A stretch of DNA of 35,740 bases from Ruminiclostridium sp. (GCA_016282095.1 JAEEJW010000125.1:1-35740); one strand, 5' to 3'. Shown: positions 1 to 8,779, numbered from the stretch's first letter. Notes: generated by a model not told the origin, from the sequence alone. Numbers and translations are program-made.

Positions 1-207
1 CCTTTTTAAAGGGGTTGGCCGCCGGAGGCACTCAAGCGTAAGCGACTTTCTTCGCACTCAAGCGTAAGCGACTCTCTTCGCACTCAAGCGCAAGCGATTC
101 TCTTCGCACTCAAGCGCAAGCGACTCTCTTCGCACTCAAGCGCAAGCGACTCTCTTCGCACTCAAGCGCAAGCGACTCTCTTCGCACTCAAGCAAAAGCG
201 ACTGTTC
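1..207. repeat. 26-bp tandem repeat array (copy 1) with shared left flank
   Basis: A 26-bp unit (core CTCAAGCGCAAGCGACTCTC) repeats about seven times at an exact 26-bp step starting at 29, 55, 81, 107, 133, 159 and 185. The last unit is degenerate and runs into the stop codon (206-208) of the minus-strand gene. Positions 1-28 (a CCTTTTTAAAGG hairpin plus a GC-rich piece) are repeated word for word at 6063-6090, in front of a second array. Each unit can form a small hairpin (GCGA, 6-nt loop, TCGC). The step is not a multiple of three, so the array is unlikely to be coding. There are no spacers, so it is not CRISPR. Confidence 0.9.
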
Positions 208-1582
208 AGAACAGGGCGATGTCTGTATTTATATAATTTTTTCCGTCATTTGTTATGAACTGGATATTATCTTCGGAAACTGCTGTATCCCGGGAGAGCA
301 TACGGACTGTGCCGATGTCGGAGCATTCTGTCGGTGCGCTGCCGTTCTCAGACCAGTAGAGGATACCGTTGCTTGCGAATGTACACACTCCGTCGCTTGT
401 TATACAGGCGGCTCCGACATTCAGGGATATCTTCACCGGAGCTCCGCCGTCCGTCCAGTACAGGCCGTTTGCGGTATCGCGGAAATATATGCTGCCGAGC
501 GACGGCTCCGTGAAGAAATCAAAGACATTCTCCGCTATGACCGTTTCCTTCGCAAAAGAGCCAGCCGTCCCCTTCATTATCAGCTTCGAGCCCTTGACAT
601 ACAGCAGTTTCCTGCCGTCTGCGGAGATCGTGTAAAAGCTCGCCTTGTCGAGGTCAAGCAGCTTGCGCTGCCTGTACCCGCTGCCGTTCCTTTCAAACTG
701 CATCAGCGCTGCGGAGCCTCCTGCGTTATCTACGGCCTCGCCTATGAAAAGTCCGAAGCCGTCCTGTTCCTGCTTCATTCCCGCAGGTATGAAAGGCCTC
801 ACTGTTCCGCTGAATACGGGTATCCTTGACTTCGCAGCACTGTCGAAAACGAATGTGTACGGTGGAGTCCCGTCCGTAAACAGTATCTGCGTGCAGTCCG
901 GGGAAACGGCTTTCACAGAACCGCAGCCGCAGACCTCCACGAATACCGCCGAGCCGGCTTCACACAGCACCAACTGGCTCTTCTTCTGACCATATACCGT
1001 ACCGTCGCATCCGACCGCGAAAACGCTGTCCGCACCGGTCAGTTCTTCGGTGCTGCCGTTCCTGTATGCGTATATCTTCTGCTCATTCCTGACGCTTTCG
1101 CCCCAGACCGCCGAGCTTCCGTCCGGCGAGACCACAAGAAACAGGTCGGAGCCTGTCAGTTCGCCTATCTGTTCGGGGCTGCCGGAACTGCGATATATCT
1201 TTCTGTCCTTTTCATAGAACGCGGTGTCGCTGCTTCCGGCAAGCCCGAATATCTGCGCTCCGGAGACGCCTGTGTCCAGCTTTGTCACACCGCTGCTTTT
1301 CGCAAGGTACAGATTCCCGTCCGCTCCGAGTGCGAGCATTGAGCCGAGTGAGTTCGTCCCGCTGCGGAGCAGGTTTTTCAGCGTTTCAGTCTTGTTTCCG
1401 GCATCGTCGAAGAACGTACATTCGTGCGCTCTCATGACGCTTTTTACCGTCGCGGGTACCTTTTCGTATCTTACTGCCGGCACGTCGGTGACAAGGAAGA
1501 AGAACACCAGCACTGCCGCGGCTGCCGCAAGTCCCAGAGCCGCGAATATGATGACCTTTACGGTATCTGACTTTTTCTTCAT
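206..1582 (-). CDS. Membrane-anchored propeller-like protein of unknown function
   Basis: Protein of 458 residues. An N-terminal Lys-rich stretch and one hydrophobic segment (about residues 10-31) would anchor it in the membrane, with the rest outside. The body consists of recurring short beta-type blocks of the pattern G-x-(I/V/L)-Y-x-x-x plus S-P-D-G turns, typical of TolB/WD40-like or DUF5050-like propellers; this is a resemblance, not a firm family match. An ATG 20 codons further upstream (1642) would overlap the alpha-galactosidase gene. I prefer the ATG at 1582 because a GGGG ribosome site sits just ahead of it and the protein then starts with a normal K-rich anchor. It begins 14 nt after the galactosidase stop, so the two are probably co-transcribed. 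A role in sensing or binding at the surface is only a guess. Confidence 0.7.
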   Translation of the reverse strand: MKKKSDTVKVIIFAALGLAAAAAVLVFFFLVTDVPAVRYEKVPATVKSVMRAHECTFFDDAGNKTETLKNLLRSGTNSLGSMLALGADGNLYLAKSSGVTKLDTGVSGAQIFGLAGSSDTAFYEKDRKIYRSSGSPEQIGELTGSDLFLVVSPDGSSAVWGESVRNEQKIYAYRNGSTEELTGADSVFAVGCDGTVYGQKKSQLVLCEAGSAVFVEVCGCGSVKAVSPDCTQILFTDGTPPYTFVFDSAAKSRIPVFSGTVRPFIPAGMKQEQDGFGLFIGEAVDNAGGSAALMQFERNGSGYRQRKLLDLDKASFYTISADGRKLLYVKGSKLIMKGTAGSFAKETVIAENVFDFFTEPSLGSIYFRDTANGLYWTDGGAPVKISLNVGAACITSDGVCTFASNGILYWSENGSAPTECSDIGTVRMLSRDTAVSEDNIQFITNDGKNYINTDIALF

Positions 1583-1596
1583 CCGTATGCCCCGTT

Positions 1597-3789
1597 TCAC
1601 GCTCTTACGAAATGTATCAGTACGGAGCGGAAGTCGCCCCACTGCTCGGGTATTATGATGCCTGCCTGCATGAGAGCAGCGCCGGAATATTTATTCTCCG
1701 GCTTTGTCTCGTCATAGTAGTACGCATCGGGATCGAGCCCTTTGAGCTTTATCCTGCGTGAGTGCATATTCGCGCGGCGCAGTACCTGCACGAACTCAAA
1801 CAGCGCCTCGCTCTTGTCTTTTGCGACGAATTCCCACGCGTCCCAGGTATTGTCCGCGAACATATTGCCTATGCGGTACTGATCGCCGGTGCGGACGAGA
1901 GGATTGTATTTCAGGAATTCCGCGATCTGACCGGGTATCGCGTCACGGTCGCTCTGCGGTATCTTCGTGACATCCAGCTCATAGCCGAATGTGCCTACCA
2001 GCGCGACGTGCCCGCGGGTCTCAAAGGGCGTGGATCTGCCTACCGTGTGGTTCGGACAGTCGGAAACGTGCGCGCCCATAGCCGAGCAGGGATAGCACAG
2101 CGATGTGCCGTACTGTATCCTGAGCCGCTCTATGGCGTCAGTGTCGTCTGAGCACCAGATCTGCGGCGAGAAGTAAAGCATACCGGGGTCGAAGCGCGCT
2201 CCGCCGCCGGAGCAGTTTTCCAGCAGAATATGAGGGTAGTCTGTGGTGAGTCTGTCCATGAGCTCATACACACCGAGGACGTATCTGTGCCATATCTCGC
2301 GCTGACGCTCCTTCGGCAGGGCGTTAGAGGCGGGTTCGGATATCTGGCGGTTCATGTCCCACTTGATATATTCGATGTTTGCGTTGTCGAGAATGTTTCT
2401 CATCATACCGTAAACGTAGTCGCGCACGTCCTTTCTCGAATAGTCGAGAACGTACTGTTCGCGGCTCATGGTCAGCGGTCTGCCTTTTATCTGTATTGCC
2501 CAGTCGGGGTGCTGTCTGTACAGGTCGGAGTCCGGCGAGATCATTTCGGGCTCGAACCAGATGCCGAACTTCATTCCGAGTGCGTTCACGCGGCTGACAA
2601 GCTCACCCAGCGTGCAGCCCAGCTTCTTTTCGTTCACGACCCAGTCGCCCAGCGAAGAGTTGTCCGAATCGCGGTGACCGAACCAGCCGTCGTCCATTAC
2701 AAGCATCTCGATGCCCAGCTTTGAAGCCTGCTCCGCTATGCTGACCAGCTTTTCGGCGTTGAAATCGAAGTATGTCGCTTCCCAGTTGTTTATGAGTATC
2801 GGACGGCGCTTGTCGCGGTATTCGCCGCGTATCAGATGCCCGCGGTACAGGTCGTGGAATGTGCGGGACATCCTGCCGAGACCGCTGTCGGAGTAGACCA
2901 TTACGACTTCCGGTGCGGTAAACGTCTCGCCCGGTTCAAGGAGCCAGCCGAAATCCGTGCCGTTGATGCCCATTAAATAGCGGGTCCTGCCGAACTGCGT
3001 GACCTCTGCTTCGGAGACGAAGTTCCCCGAATACACGAAGTTGAAGCCGTAGACTTCGCCGGTGTCCTCGTCCGCGTTGTGTGCGCAGAGAGCCGTGAAG
3101 GGGTTGCTCTGGTGGCTGGATTCGCCCTTCATCGAATCGACTGACTGCTTTCCGCGGTGCAGGGGAGAGCGCTCGGGATAACGTTCACGCGCCCATGAGC
3201 CGTTGACCGTTATCATATCCATATCGTCGGCGTCAAAGTCCACGCAGGCGGAGTATACGCGGGTGAGCTGCACCTTCTTCTGTCCGGCATTCGTTACTTT
3301 CAGCGAGCGCGTTATTACGTCAAGGTCGGTGAAAGCCGTATATATCAGAGTGACTTCAAGCCCGGCATGAACGTCCTCCAGCGTAACTTCAAGAGTCTGT
3401 GCCTCCGAAGGGTCGTTCACGAATGTGGCGGGCAGACCGTCGGGTTTCGGCTTGCCGTCGTATATCTTATGGGACTTGTAGCGCAGATCCGCGGCAGTGG
3501 AGCCGTCCTCCTCAACGATGGAGAAAGCGTGTTCACGGTAATCCCCGATACCGAAGCACGGGTATTCCAGCGGCAGGCAGTCCATGTAGCTGCTGAGTTC
3601 ACGGAGATTCGTCTCCGGCGTGAACGGCGGCTCATCAAGGCGAAGCAGATAGGTCATATCGTCGTCGGGCAGAGCTTTGCCGAAATATGTGTGGGCGAGA
3701 TAGCCGCCCGGCGCGGTTTGCATGATGTAGCAGGTATCCTTCGCTGTCAGTATGAAGCTCTTCGCGGCTTCGTTGTATCTGATCGGCAT
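1597..3789 (-). CDS. Alpha-galactosidase, GH36 family
   Basis: Enzyme of 730 residues that removes terminal alpha-1,6-linked galactose from raffinose-family sugars and galactomannan. The N-terminal beta-sandwich is followed by the (beta/alpha)8 catalytic domain. The nucleophile motif KWDMNR (Asp478) and the acid/base motif WCSDDTD (Asp548) are both present, as are LVMDDGWFG, which lines the pocket, and CSGGGARFDPG. With the start at ATG 3789 these Asp positions match those I recall for Geobacillus AgaA (D478/D548). A GGAGG site 8 nt upstream supports the same start over the in-frame ATG at 3822, which lies on the -10 box. There is no signal peptide, so it acts in the cytoplasm on imported oligosaccharides. 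A strong promoter lies at 3822-3850. It is divergent from the GH13 gene. Confidence 0.95.
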   Translation of the reverse strand: MPIRYNEAAKSFILTAKDTCYIMQTAPGGYLAHTYFGKALPDDDMTYLLRLDEPPFTPETNLRELSSYMDCLPLEYPCFGIGDYREHAFSIVEEDGSTAADLRYKSHKIYDGKPKPDGLPATFVNDPSEAQTLEVTLEDVHAGLEVTLIYTAFTDLDVITRSLKVTNAGQKKVQLTRVYSACVDFDADDMDMITVNGSWARERYPERSPLHRGKQSVDSMKGESSHQSNPFTALCAHNADEDTGEVYGFNFVYSGNFVSEAEVTQFGRTRYLMGINGTDFGWLLEPGETFTAPEVVMVYSDSGLGRMSRTFHDLYRGHLIRGEYRDKRRPILINNWEATYFDFNAEKLVSIAEQASKLGIEMLVMDDGWFGHRDSDNSSLGDWVVNEKKLGCTLGELVSRVNALGMKFGIWFEPEMISPDSDLYRQHPDWAIQIKGRPLTMSREQYVLDYSRKDVRDYVYGMMRNILDNANIEYIKWDMNRQISEPASNALPKERQREIWHRYVLGVYELMDRLTTDYPHILLENCSGGGARFDPGMLYFSPQIWCSDDTDAIERLRIQYGTSLCYPCSAMGAHVSDCPNHTVGRSTPFETRGHVALVGTFGYELDVTKIPQSDRDAIPGQIAEFLKYNPLVRTGDQYRIGNMFADNTWDAWEFVAKDKSEALFEFVQVLRRANMHSRRIKLKGLDPDAYYYDETKPENKYSGAALMQAGIIIPEQWGDFRSVLIHFVRA

Positions 3790-3821
3790 ATTTTTATCCT
3801 CCGGAATATAATAATAACACA

Positions 3822-3850
3822 ATTATATCATAGAGAAAAACATTTTTCAA
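3822..3850 (-). promoter_or_regulatory. SigA promoter for the alpha-galactosidase gene
   Basis: Read on the minus strand, -35 TTGAAA (3850-3845), a 17-nt spacer, and -10 TATAAT (3827-3822) preceded by an extended TGA. This leaves a leader of roughly 25 nt with a GGAGG site before ATG 3789. Confidence 0.85.
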
Positions 3851-3869
3851 GGCTTGACACCGAAAAATC

Positions 3870-3898
3870 TTGAATTTTGCGCCGGAATATGTTATCAT
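3870..3898 (+). promoter_or_regulatory. SigA promoter for the GH13 gene
   Basis: -35 TTGAAT (3870-3875), a 17-nt spacer, and -10 TATCAT (3893-3898) with a TGT extension. A closer consensus TTGACA at 3854-3859 is 33 nt from the -10, too far to be used with it. The two divergent promoters do not overlap; their -35 boxes are about 20 bp apart, which leaves room for a shared regulator site, but I see no clear operator palindrome. Confidence 0.75.
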
Positions 3899-3928
3899 AT
3901 AGAAAACGCCGGAAAGGAAGTAATTATT

Positions 3929-5473
3929 ATGAATGAAGTAAAATGGCTCGACAACGCCGTATTCTATGAGATATATCCCCAGTCGTTCAATGACACGAAC
4001 GGCGACGGCATAGGCGATTTCCGCGGCATAGCGGAAAAGCTGGACTACATCAGGGAGCTTGGCTGCAACGCGATATGGATGAATCCGTGCTACGATTCGC
4101 CTTTCCTTGACGCGGGCTATGATGTGCGCGACTATTACAAGGCAGCGCCGCGCTACGGCACCAACGAGGATCTGAAAGCCCTGTTCGGTGCGATACATGA
4201 ACGGGGTATGCACATACTGCTCGATCTCGTACCCGGCCATACATCATGGGAGCACGAATGGTTCAGGCAGTCCTGCCGTGCGGAGCGCAACGAGTTCACA
4301 GACCGGTATATCTGGACTGACAATACATGGGAGGCTCCCGAGGGCATGAATGCACTGATAGGCCTTGCTGAAAGAGTGGGCGCTTGCGGAGTCAATTTCT
4401 TCTCCCACCAGCCCGCCCTGAACTACGGCTATTACAGGCCGAAGCCTGACAAGCCGTGGCAGCAGCCTGCCGACGCTCCCGGCCCGAAGGCTACTCTTGA
4501 AGCCATGAAGGACGTCATGCGCTTCTGGCTGAACATGGGCTGTGACGGTTTTCGTGTTGATATGGCTTCTTCACTCATCAAGAATGACGAGGACAGAAAG
4601 GGCGTGATAGCGCTCTGGCAGGATGTCCGCGCTTTTCTTGACCGTGAGTTCCCCGAAGCGGCAATGGTCTCGGAGTGGGGCGAACCCGACAAGTCGCTGC
4701 AAGGCGGCTTCCACATGGATTTTCTGCTGCACTTCGGTCCTTCGCACTACAACGATCTGTTCCGCTGCGACAAGCCGTTCTTCGGCGGCAGCGGCGATGC
4801 GTCCGAATTCGTGAAGACATACAGGGAAAACCGTGAAAAATCCGGCGGCAAGGGGCTTATGTGCATACCCTCGGGCAACCATGATATGTACAGGCTTGCA
4901 AAATACATACACGGTGACGGACTGCGCATTTCTTTTGCATTTCTGATGTCCATGCCGGGAGCGCCGTTTATTTATTACGGTGACGAGATCGGGATGAGGT
5001 ATGTTGAGGGGCTGTATTCTGTGGAGGGCGGCTATGAAAGAACCGGCTCCCGCTCACCTATGCAGTGGGACGGCACGGAGAACGCGGGTTTCAGCTCGGC
5101 TCCTGCGGAAAAGCTCTACATCAGGCTTGATCCGGACAATGACAGACCTACTGCCGAAAAAGCCATGGCGGATCCGGATTCTCTGTGGCATGAGATACAG
5201 AAGCAGATAAACATCAGAATGGAACATCCGGCATTACAGAGCAAGGGTGACATAGATTTTGTTTACTGCGAAAAGGACAGTTATCCTCTTGCGTATGTCC
5301 GCAAGGACGGAGGCAAGAAGATACTTGTAGTTCTCAATCCTTCGGGAAAGTCTGCGTCATTTGCTTTTTCCGGTGTTCCCGGAAAAGCGGTTTACAGTTA
5401 CGGCGGTGCAGTTTCTGCCGAAGGCGGTATTATAACAGCTCCCGCGAATTCTGCCGGCTGGTATCTGCTCTGA
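3929..5473 (+). CDS. GH13 alpha-amylase/alpha-glucosidase family enzyme, cytoplasmic
   Basis: Protein of 514 residues with the GH13 fold. NGDGIGDFRGI (24-34) opens the barrel. Region II is GFRVDMASS, with nucleophile Asp211. Region III is VSEWGEP, with acid/base Glu249. Region IV is SGNHDMYR, with Asp319. RSPMQWD (375-381) and the NAGF that follows resemble oligo-1,6-glucosidases and trehalose-synthase-like enzymes. Region I reads DLVPGHTS rather than the usual D-x-V-x-N-H, a visible variation. There is no signal peptide, so it probably acts on imported maltose/isomaltose-type oligosaccharides; exact specificity cannot be read from the sequence. ATG 3929 was chosen because it follows a GGAAAGGAAG site; the upstream in-frame ATG (3854) would lie before the promoter. 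It shares the divergent region with the GH36 gene. Confidence 0.9.
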   Translation: MNEVKWLDNAVFYEIYPQSFNDTNGDGIGDFRGIAEKLDYIRELGCNAIWMNPCYDSPFLDAGYDVRDYYKAAPRYGTNEDLKALFGAIHERGMHILLDLVPGHTSWEHEWFRQSCRAERNEFTDRYIWTDNTWEAPEGMNALIGLAERVGACGVNFFSHQPALNYGYYRPKPDKPWQQPADAPGPKATLEAMKDVMRFWLNMGCDGFRVDMASSLIKNDEDRKGVIALWQDVRAFLDREFPEAAMVSEWGEPDKSLQGGFHMDFLLHFGPSHYNDLFRCDKPFFGGSGDASEFVKTYRENREKSGGKGLMCIPSGNHDMYRLAKYIHGDGLRISFAFLMSMPGAPFIYYGDEIGMRYVEGLYSVEGGYERTGSRSPMQWDGTENAGFSSAPAEKLYIRLDPDNDRPTAEKAMADPDSLWHEIQKQINIRMEHPALQSKGDIDFVYCEKDSYPLAYVRKDGGKKILVVLNPSGKSASFAFSGVPGKAVYSYGGAVSAEGGIITAPANSAGWYLL

Positions 5474-5502
5474 CATTGCGGTGAGCTGCGGCTCCCAATC
5501 CG

Positions 5503-5700
5503 GCGGGGTACCCCCGCTGTCACTCCGTCTGGTACTTTCTGCAATAGGCTTTTTTCAGCCTCGCAGCCGATAGTCTCGTTATACGTTTCTTTTCGCCCGC
5601 TGCGGGGTACCCCCGCTGTCAATCCGTCTGTTAAATTCTGCTTTTTATAGTCTGTGCCTCGCAGCCGGTAGTTTCGTTCTGCGTTTCTTTTCGCCCGCGC
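5503..5700. repeat. Two direct copies of a ~99-bp element with a GGGGTACCCC palindrome
   Basis: Copies at about 5503-5600 and 5602-5700 share the start (GCGGGGTACCCCCGCTGTCA), a middle block CTCGCAGCCG and the end CGTTTCTTTTCGCCCGC, with diverged sequence between. Each start can fold as a GCGGGG/CCCCGC hairpin. The first copy begins 30 nt after the GH13 stop, so the RNA hairpins may help end or stabilise that transcript. Confidence 0.75.
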
Positions 5701-5741
5701 GTTAATTATTTTTTATGTCGGAATTTCGTTCCGCGAGGCGA

Positions 5742-5771
5742 CTTACTTTTTTCTGTAGCAAAAAAAGTAAG
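5742..5771. repeat. Inverted repeat with an A/T-rich stem
   Basis: CTTACTTTTTT (5742-5752) and AAAAAAGTAAG (5761-5771) form an 11-bp stem with a loop of about 8 nt. It has no classical U-tract on the plus side. It may be part of a dispersed intergenic element. Confidence 0.7.
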
Positions 5772-5964
5772 CAAAAATGCCACTTTTTCAGTCCTGTCTC
5801 AGACGGTCCGCTTACTTATCATCTTCACGTCCGTACACGTTGGACCGCGTTCGACAAGTCCTGAAAAAGCCTGCCGCCCCCGAGGGTCATCTGCTCCTTT
5901 TGCCGGAGGGGTAGTGGGGAATCCTTTCAGAATTTCTTCTATCGACATCTTTACACGAAAAAAT

Positions 5965-5998
5965 CTGCTCCTTTTGTAAGTCAAAGGGAGCAGTTTTT
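5965..5998. terminator. Bidirectional intrinsic terminator between convergent units
   Basis: The stem CTGCTCC..GGGAGCAG (5965-5993) has a TTTTT tract after it on the plus strand and an A-run before it, which becomes a T-run on the minus strand. It can stop both the GH13 transcript and the feo transcript. Confidence 0.75.
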
Positions 5999-6062
5999 AC
6001 TCTGTATAGGCGTACACATTACCGAATCTGCAAGGCGGAGCGATTTGTTTAGGGATCCAAAC

Positions 6063-6217
6063 CCTTTTTAAAGGGGTTGGCCGCCGGAGGCACTCAAGCG
6101 CAAGCGACTCTCTTCGCACTCGAGCGCCAGCGACTCTCTTCGCACTCAAGCGCCAGCGACTCTCTGCACACTCGAGCGCCAGCGACTCTCAAACACTCGA
6201 GCGTTAGCGGCTTCTTG
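6063..6217. repeat. 26-bp tandem repeat array (copy 2) with shared left flank
   Basis: The flank 6063-6090 is identical to 1-28. About five 26-bp units follow, starting at 6091, 6117, 6143, 6169 and 6194. They are more diverged than copy 1: CAAGCG alternates with CGAGCG, and the second half reads GCCAGCG. Like copy 1, the array lies directly behind the 3' end of a minus-strand gene (stop at 6227-6229). Confidence 0.85.
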
Positions 6218-6226
6218 TCCTCGTTC

Positions 6227-6367
6227 TCAGCGGTGTTTACAATCGGAGCATTTTGAGCAGTCACCGCAGCAGGAGCCTCCGCGTTTTCTGCGGCGCACTG
6301 CGGCTATGAGGGCGGCTGCTATGACTACGACTACGACTACTATAAGCACTATATCTGCTGCGTTCAT
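6227..6367 (-). CDS. FeoB-associated Cys-rich membrane protein
   Basis: A 46-residue protein. One very hydrophobic helix (I/V/A-rich, about residues 5-25) is followed by a basic stretch and a Cys cluster (CCGDCSKCSDC, five Cys) at the C-terminus. This layout is known for small proteins encoded after feoB in Firmicutes, thought to help Fe2+ handling at the FeoB pore. Its ATG shares one base with the FeoB stop (TGATG), so translation is probably coupled. Upstream in-frame ATGs lie inside feoB and are not needed. Confidence 0.85.
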   Translation of the reverse strand: MNAADIVLIVVVVVVIAAALIAAVRRRKRGGSCCGDCSKCSDCKHR

Positions 6368-8718
6368 CACTGTACCCCCAATAATATCAATATTCCGCGT
6401 GTGAGGAGAGTCGCTGCCCATGCGACTGCGCACTGCCATACGACGAGAGCTGCCGCCCATTTAAGACCGAGTTCACGGCGTACCGAAGCTACCGCTGCGA
6501 TACAAGGCGTGTACAGCAGCGAAAATACCAGCAGGCATATTGCCGTTGCCGGGCTCATTACAGCCGCGATGCCGTCGCCGTACAGCATATCCAGCATCGA
6601 GACTACGCTTTCCTTTGCCATGAAACCGCTGAGCAGAGCCACACCTATACGCCAGTCGCCAAGTCCCGTGGGGACAAGCAGCGGCACCGTGAAGCCCGCA
6701 AGCAGTGCGAGTATGCTGTCGGCAGGATCGGCCACAGGATCCATGCGCAGGCTGAAATTCTTTAATACCCATACCAATACGGAAGCCACAAGTATTACCG
6801 AGAATGCGCGCTGGAGGAAGTCCTTCGCTTTCTCCCAGAGGAGCTGCGCCACGTTGCGGACTCCGGGCATACGGTAGTTCGGGAGCTCCATTACGAACGG
6901 CACAGGCTCACCGCGGAACAGCGTGTTCTTGTAGAGCAGGGCTCCGATTATACCGAACACTATGCCCAGAACATAAAGCCCCGTCATCACCAGCCAGCTG
7001 TATTCCGGGAAGAATGCCGCCGCGAAGAACGCGTAGATCGGCACCTTGGCGGAGCAGCTCATGAACGGCGTAAGAAGTACCGTCATCTTGCGGTCACGGT
7101 CGCTGGGCAGAGTTCTTGTCGCCATGACGGCAGGTACTGTACAGCCGAAACCGATCAGCAGCGGCACTATGCTGCGCCCGGAAAGTCCGAGCTTCCGCAG
7201 CAGCTTATCCATAAAGAACGCCACTCGCGCCACATAGCCGCTGTCCTCCAGCATGGACAGGAAGAAGAACAGCGTCACGATTATCGGCAGGAAGCTGAGT
7301 ACGCTGCCGACTCCGCCGAATATACCCTCGATTATCAGATCGCGTATTGTCTGGTTGACTTCGGCAGCTTCAAATGATCTGTCAGCCGCTGCTATGAGCG
7401 CGTCCACGCCTGTTTCCAGCAGACTTTGCAGCCACGCGCCTATCACATTGAAAGTCAGGAAGAACACGGAGCCCATTATGATTATGAACATCGGGATAGC
7501 TGTCCATTTTCCTGTAAGAAGACGGTCTATGCGCGTGCTGCGGATATGCTCCCGGCTCTCACCGGGCTTCTTTACTGTCTCGCTGCACAGCTTCTCTATG
7601 TAGGTGAAGCGCATATCCGCTATGGCCGCGCAGATATCAAGGCCGCGTTCGGCCTCGGTCTGCTCGGTGATGTGCCGGAGCATTTCAAGTTCATTGTCGT
7701 CAAGATCGAGTTGTTTAAGCATGAGCTCGTCGCCCTCGGCAGCCTTGCTTGCCGCGAAACGCGGCGGCAGACCCGCCTTTTCTGCGTGATCTTCGATAAG
7801 ATGTCTGATGCCGTGCAGGCAGCGGTGTACAGCGCCGCCGTTCTCGTCCTTGCCGCAGAAATCACGGTGCAGCGGCACTTCTCTGTAATGTGCTATGTGT
7901 ATTGCATGGTCTATGAGCTCTTCGATACCGCTGTTCTTGGCCGCGGAGATCGGCACCACAGGCACGCCCAGCAGTTCTTCCATGGCGTTTATATCGACGC
8001 TGCCGCCGTTCGCGGTCAGTTCGTCCATCATATTCAGCGCTATGACCACCGGGATATCAAGTTCAAGCAGCTGCATCGTAAGATTCAGATTGCGTTCGAT
8101 GTTCGTAGCGTCCACGATGTTGATAATCGCATGGGGCTTTTCTTCAAGCACAAAGCTCCGTGAAACTATCTCCTCGCTGGTGTACGGAGACATTGAATAG
8201 ATTCCGGGCAGGTCGGTGACGATCGTATCGGGTCTGCCCTTGATAGGGCCGTCCTTGCGGTCAACCGTTACGCCGGGGAAGTTCCCGACATGCTGCTTTG
8301 AGCCGGTGAGCCGGTTGAACAGCGTAGTCTTGCCGCTGTTCTGGTTGCCGACAAGCGCGAATTTCATCACAGTCCCCGCGGGCAGCGGATCGCCGTCTCC
8401 GCGCATATGGAACTTGCCGCCCTCACCGAGTCCGGGGTGGCTTGTTTTTTTGCTCTTCTTTTCTTTCACGCTGCCTTCGACGTGCCGCACTTCAACCGGC
8501 GATACTTCGATGCCGGCCGCGTCGTCGAGCCGCAGTGTCAGTTCATATCCCCGCACTGACAGGCTCACAGGGTCTCCCATGGGGGCGTACTTTATGACCG
8601 TGACTTCGGTGCCTGGTATCAGTCCCATATCCAGAAAATGACGCCGCAGCGCTCCTTCTCCGTTGATCTTATCTATCCTGACGGTGCTGCCCACCGCCGC
8701 ATTTCTCAGTGTATCCAT
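6367..8718 (-). CDS. feoB: Fused FeoA-FeoB ferrous iron transporter
   Basis: A 783-residue fusion. Residues 1-75 are a FeoA (SH3-like) domain, then a charged linker. The FeoB GTPase domain follows: G1 GNQNSGKT (124-131), G3 DLPG (169-172) and G4 NMMD (229-232). After it come a helical GDI-like region and the polytopic membrane domain with the Gate motifs, including a pore segment with a GCTVPA-type Cys. It imports Fe2+ across the inner membrane. FeoA and FeoB are separate genes in many bacteria; the fusion is seen in some Firmicutes and Bacteroidetes. A CGGAGGAA site precedes the ATG. It is followed by the coupled Cys-rich partner. No clear Fur or DtxR box was found. Confidence 0.96.
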   Translation of the reverse strand: MDTLRNAAVGSTVRIDKINGEGALRRHFLDMGLIPGTEVTVIKYAPMGDPVSLSVRGYELTLRLDDAAGIEVSPVEVRHVEGSVKEKKSKKTSHPGLGEGGKFHMRGDGDPLPAGTVMKFALVGNQNSGKTTLFNRLTGSKQHVGNFPGVTVDRKDGPIKGRPDTIVTDLPGIYSMSPYTSEEIVSRSFVLEEKPHAIINIVDATNIERNLNLTMQLLELDIPVVIALNMMDELTANGGSVDINAMEELLGVPVVPISAAKNSGIEELIDHAIHIAHYREVPLHRDFCGKDENGGAVHRCLHGIRHLIEDHAEKAGLPPRFAASKAAEGDELMLKQLDLDDNELEMLRHITEQTEAERGLDICAAIADMRFTYIEKLCSETVKKPGESREHIRSTRIDRLLTGKWTAIPMFIIIMGSVFFLTFNVIGAWLQSLLETGVDALIAAADRSFEAAEVNQTIRDLIIEGIFGGVGSVLSFLPIIVTLFFFLSMLEDSGYVARVAFFMDKLLRKLGLSGRSIVPLLIGFGCTVPAVMATRTLPSDRDRKMTVLLTPFMSCSAKVPIYAFFAAAFFPEYSWLVMTGLYVLGIVFGIIGALLYKNTLFRGEPVPFVMELPNYRMPGVRNVAQLLWEKAKDFLQRAFSVILVASVLVWVLKNFSLRMDPVADPADSILALLAGFTVPLLVPTGLGDWRIGVALLSGFMAKESVVSMLDMLYGDGIAAVMSPATAICLLVFSLLYTPCIAAVASVRRELGLKWAAALVVWQCAVAWAATLLTRGILILLGVQ

Positions 8719-8750
8719 GCTTCCTCCGTGTTATATCAGACTAACTATAT

Positions 8751-8779
8751 ATGATACCACAAAGTATTCCGATTTTCCA
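8751..8779 (-). promoter_or_regulatory. Probable SigA promoter for feoAB
   Basis: Minus strand: -35 TGGAAA (8779-8774, 4 of 6 to consensus), a 17-nt spacer, and -10 TATCAT (8756-8751) with a TGG extension, about 33 nt upstream of the start codon. AT-rich sequence around and downstream of the -10 could hold an iron-regulator site, but no convincing palindrome is visible. Confidence 0.55.

Larger units (their letters stand above)
5474..6226. other. 753-bp intergenic region between convergent genes
   Basis: No convincing gene. It holds two copies of a ~99-bp repeat, a long A/T-stem inverted repeat, a bidirectional terminator and the second 26-bp tandem array. Short open frames here lack ribosome sites and run through the repeats. 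Confidence 0.75.

Noticed and set aside
29-207. CRISPR array
   Set aside because: Units follow each other directly with no spacers, at an exact 26-bp step.
3854-3859. TTGACA as the -35 of the GH13 promoter
   Set aside because: It is 33 nt from the only good -10; TTGAAT at 3870 has the right 17-nt spacing.
5799-5984. 61-codon frame in the intergenic region on the minus strand
   Set aside because: No good ribosome site; overlaps the bidirectional terminator and looks like part of an intergenic repeat.
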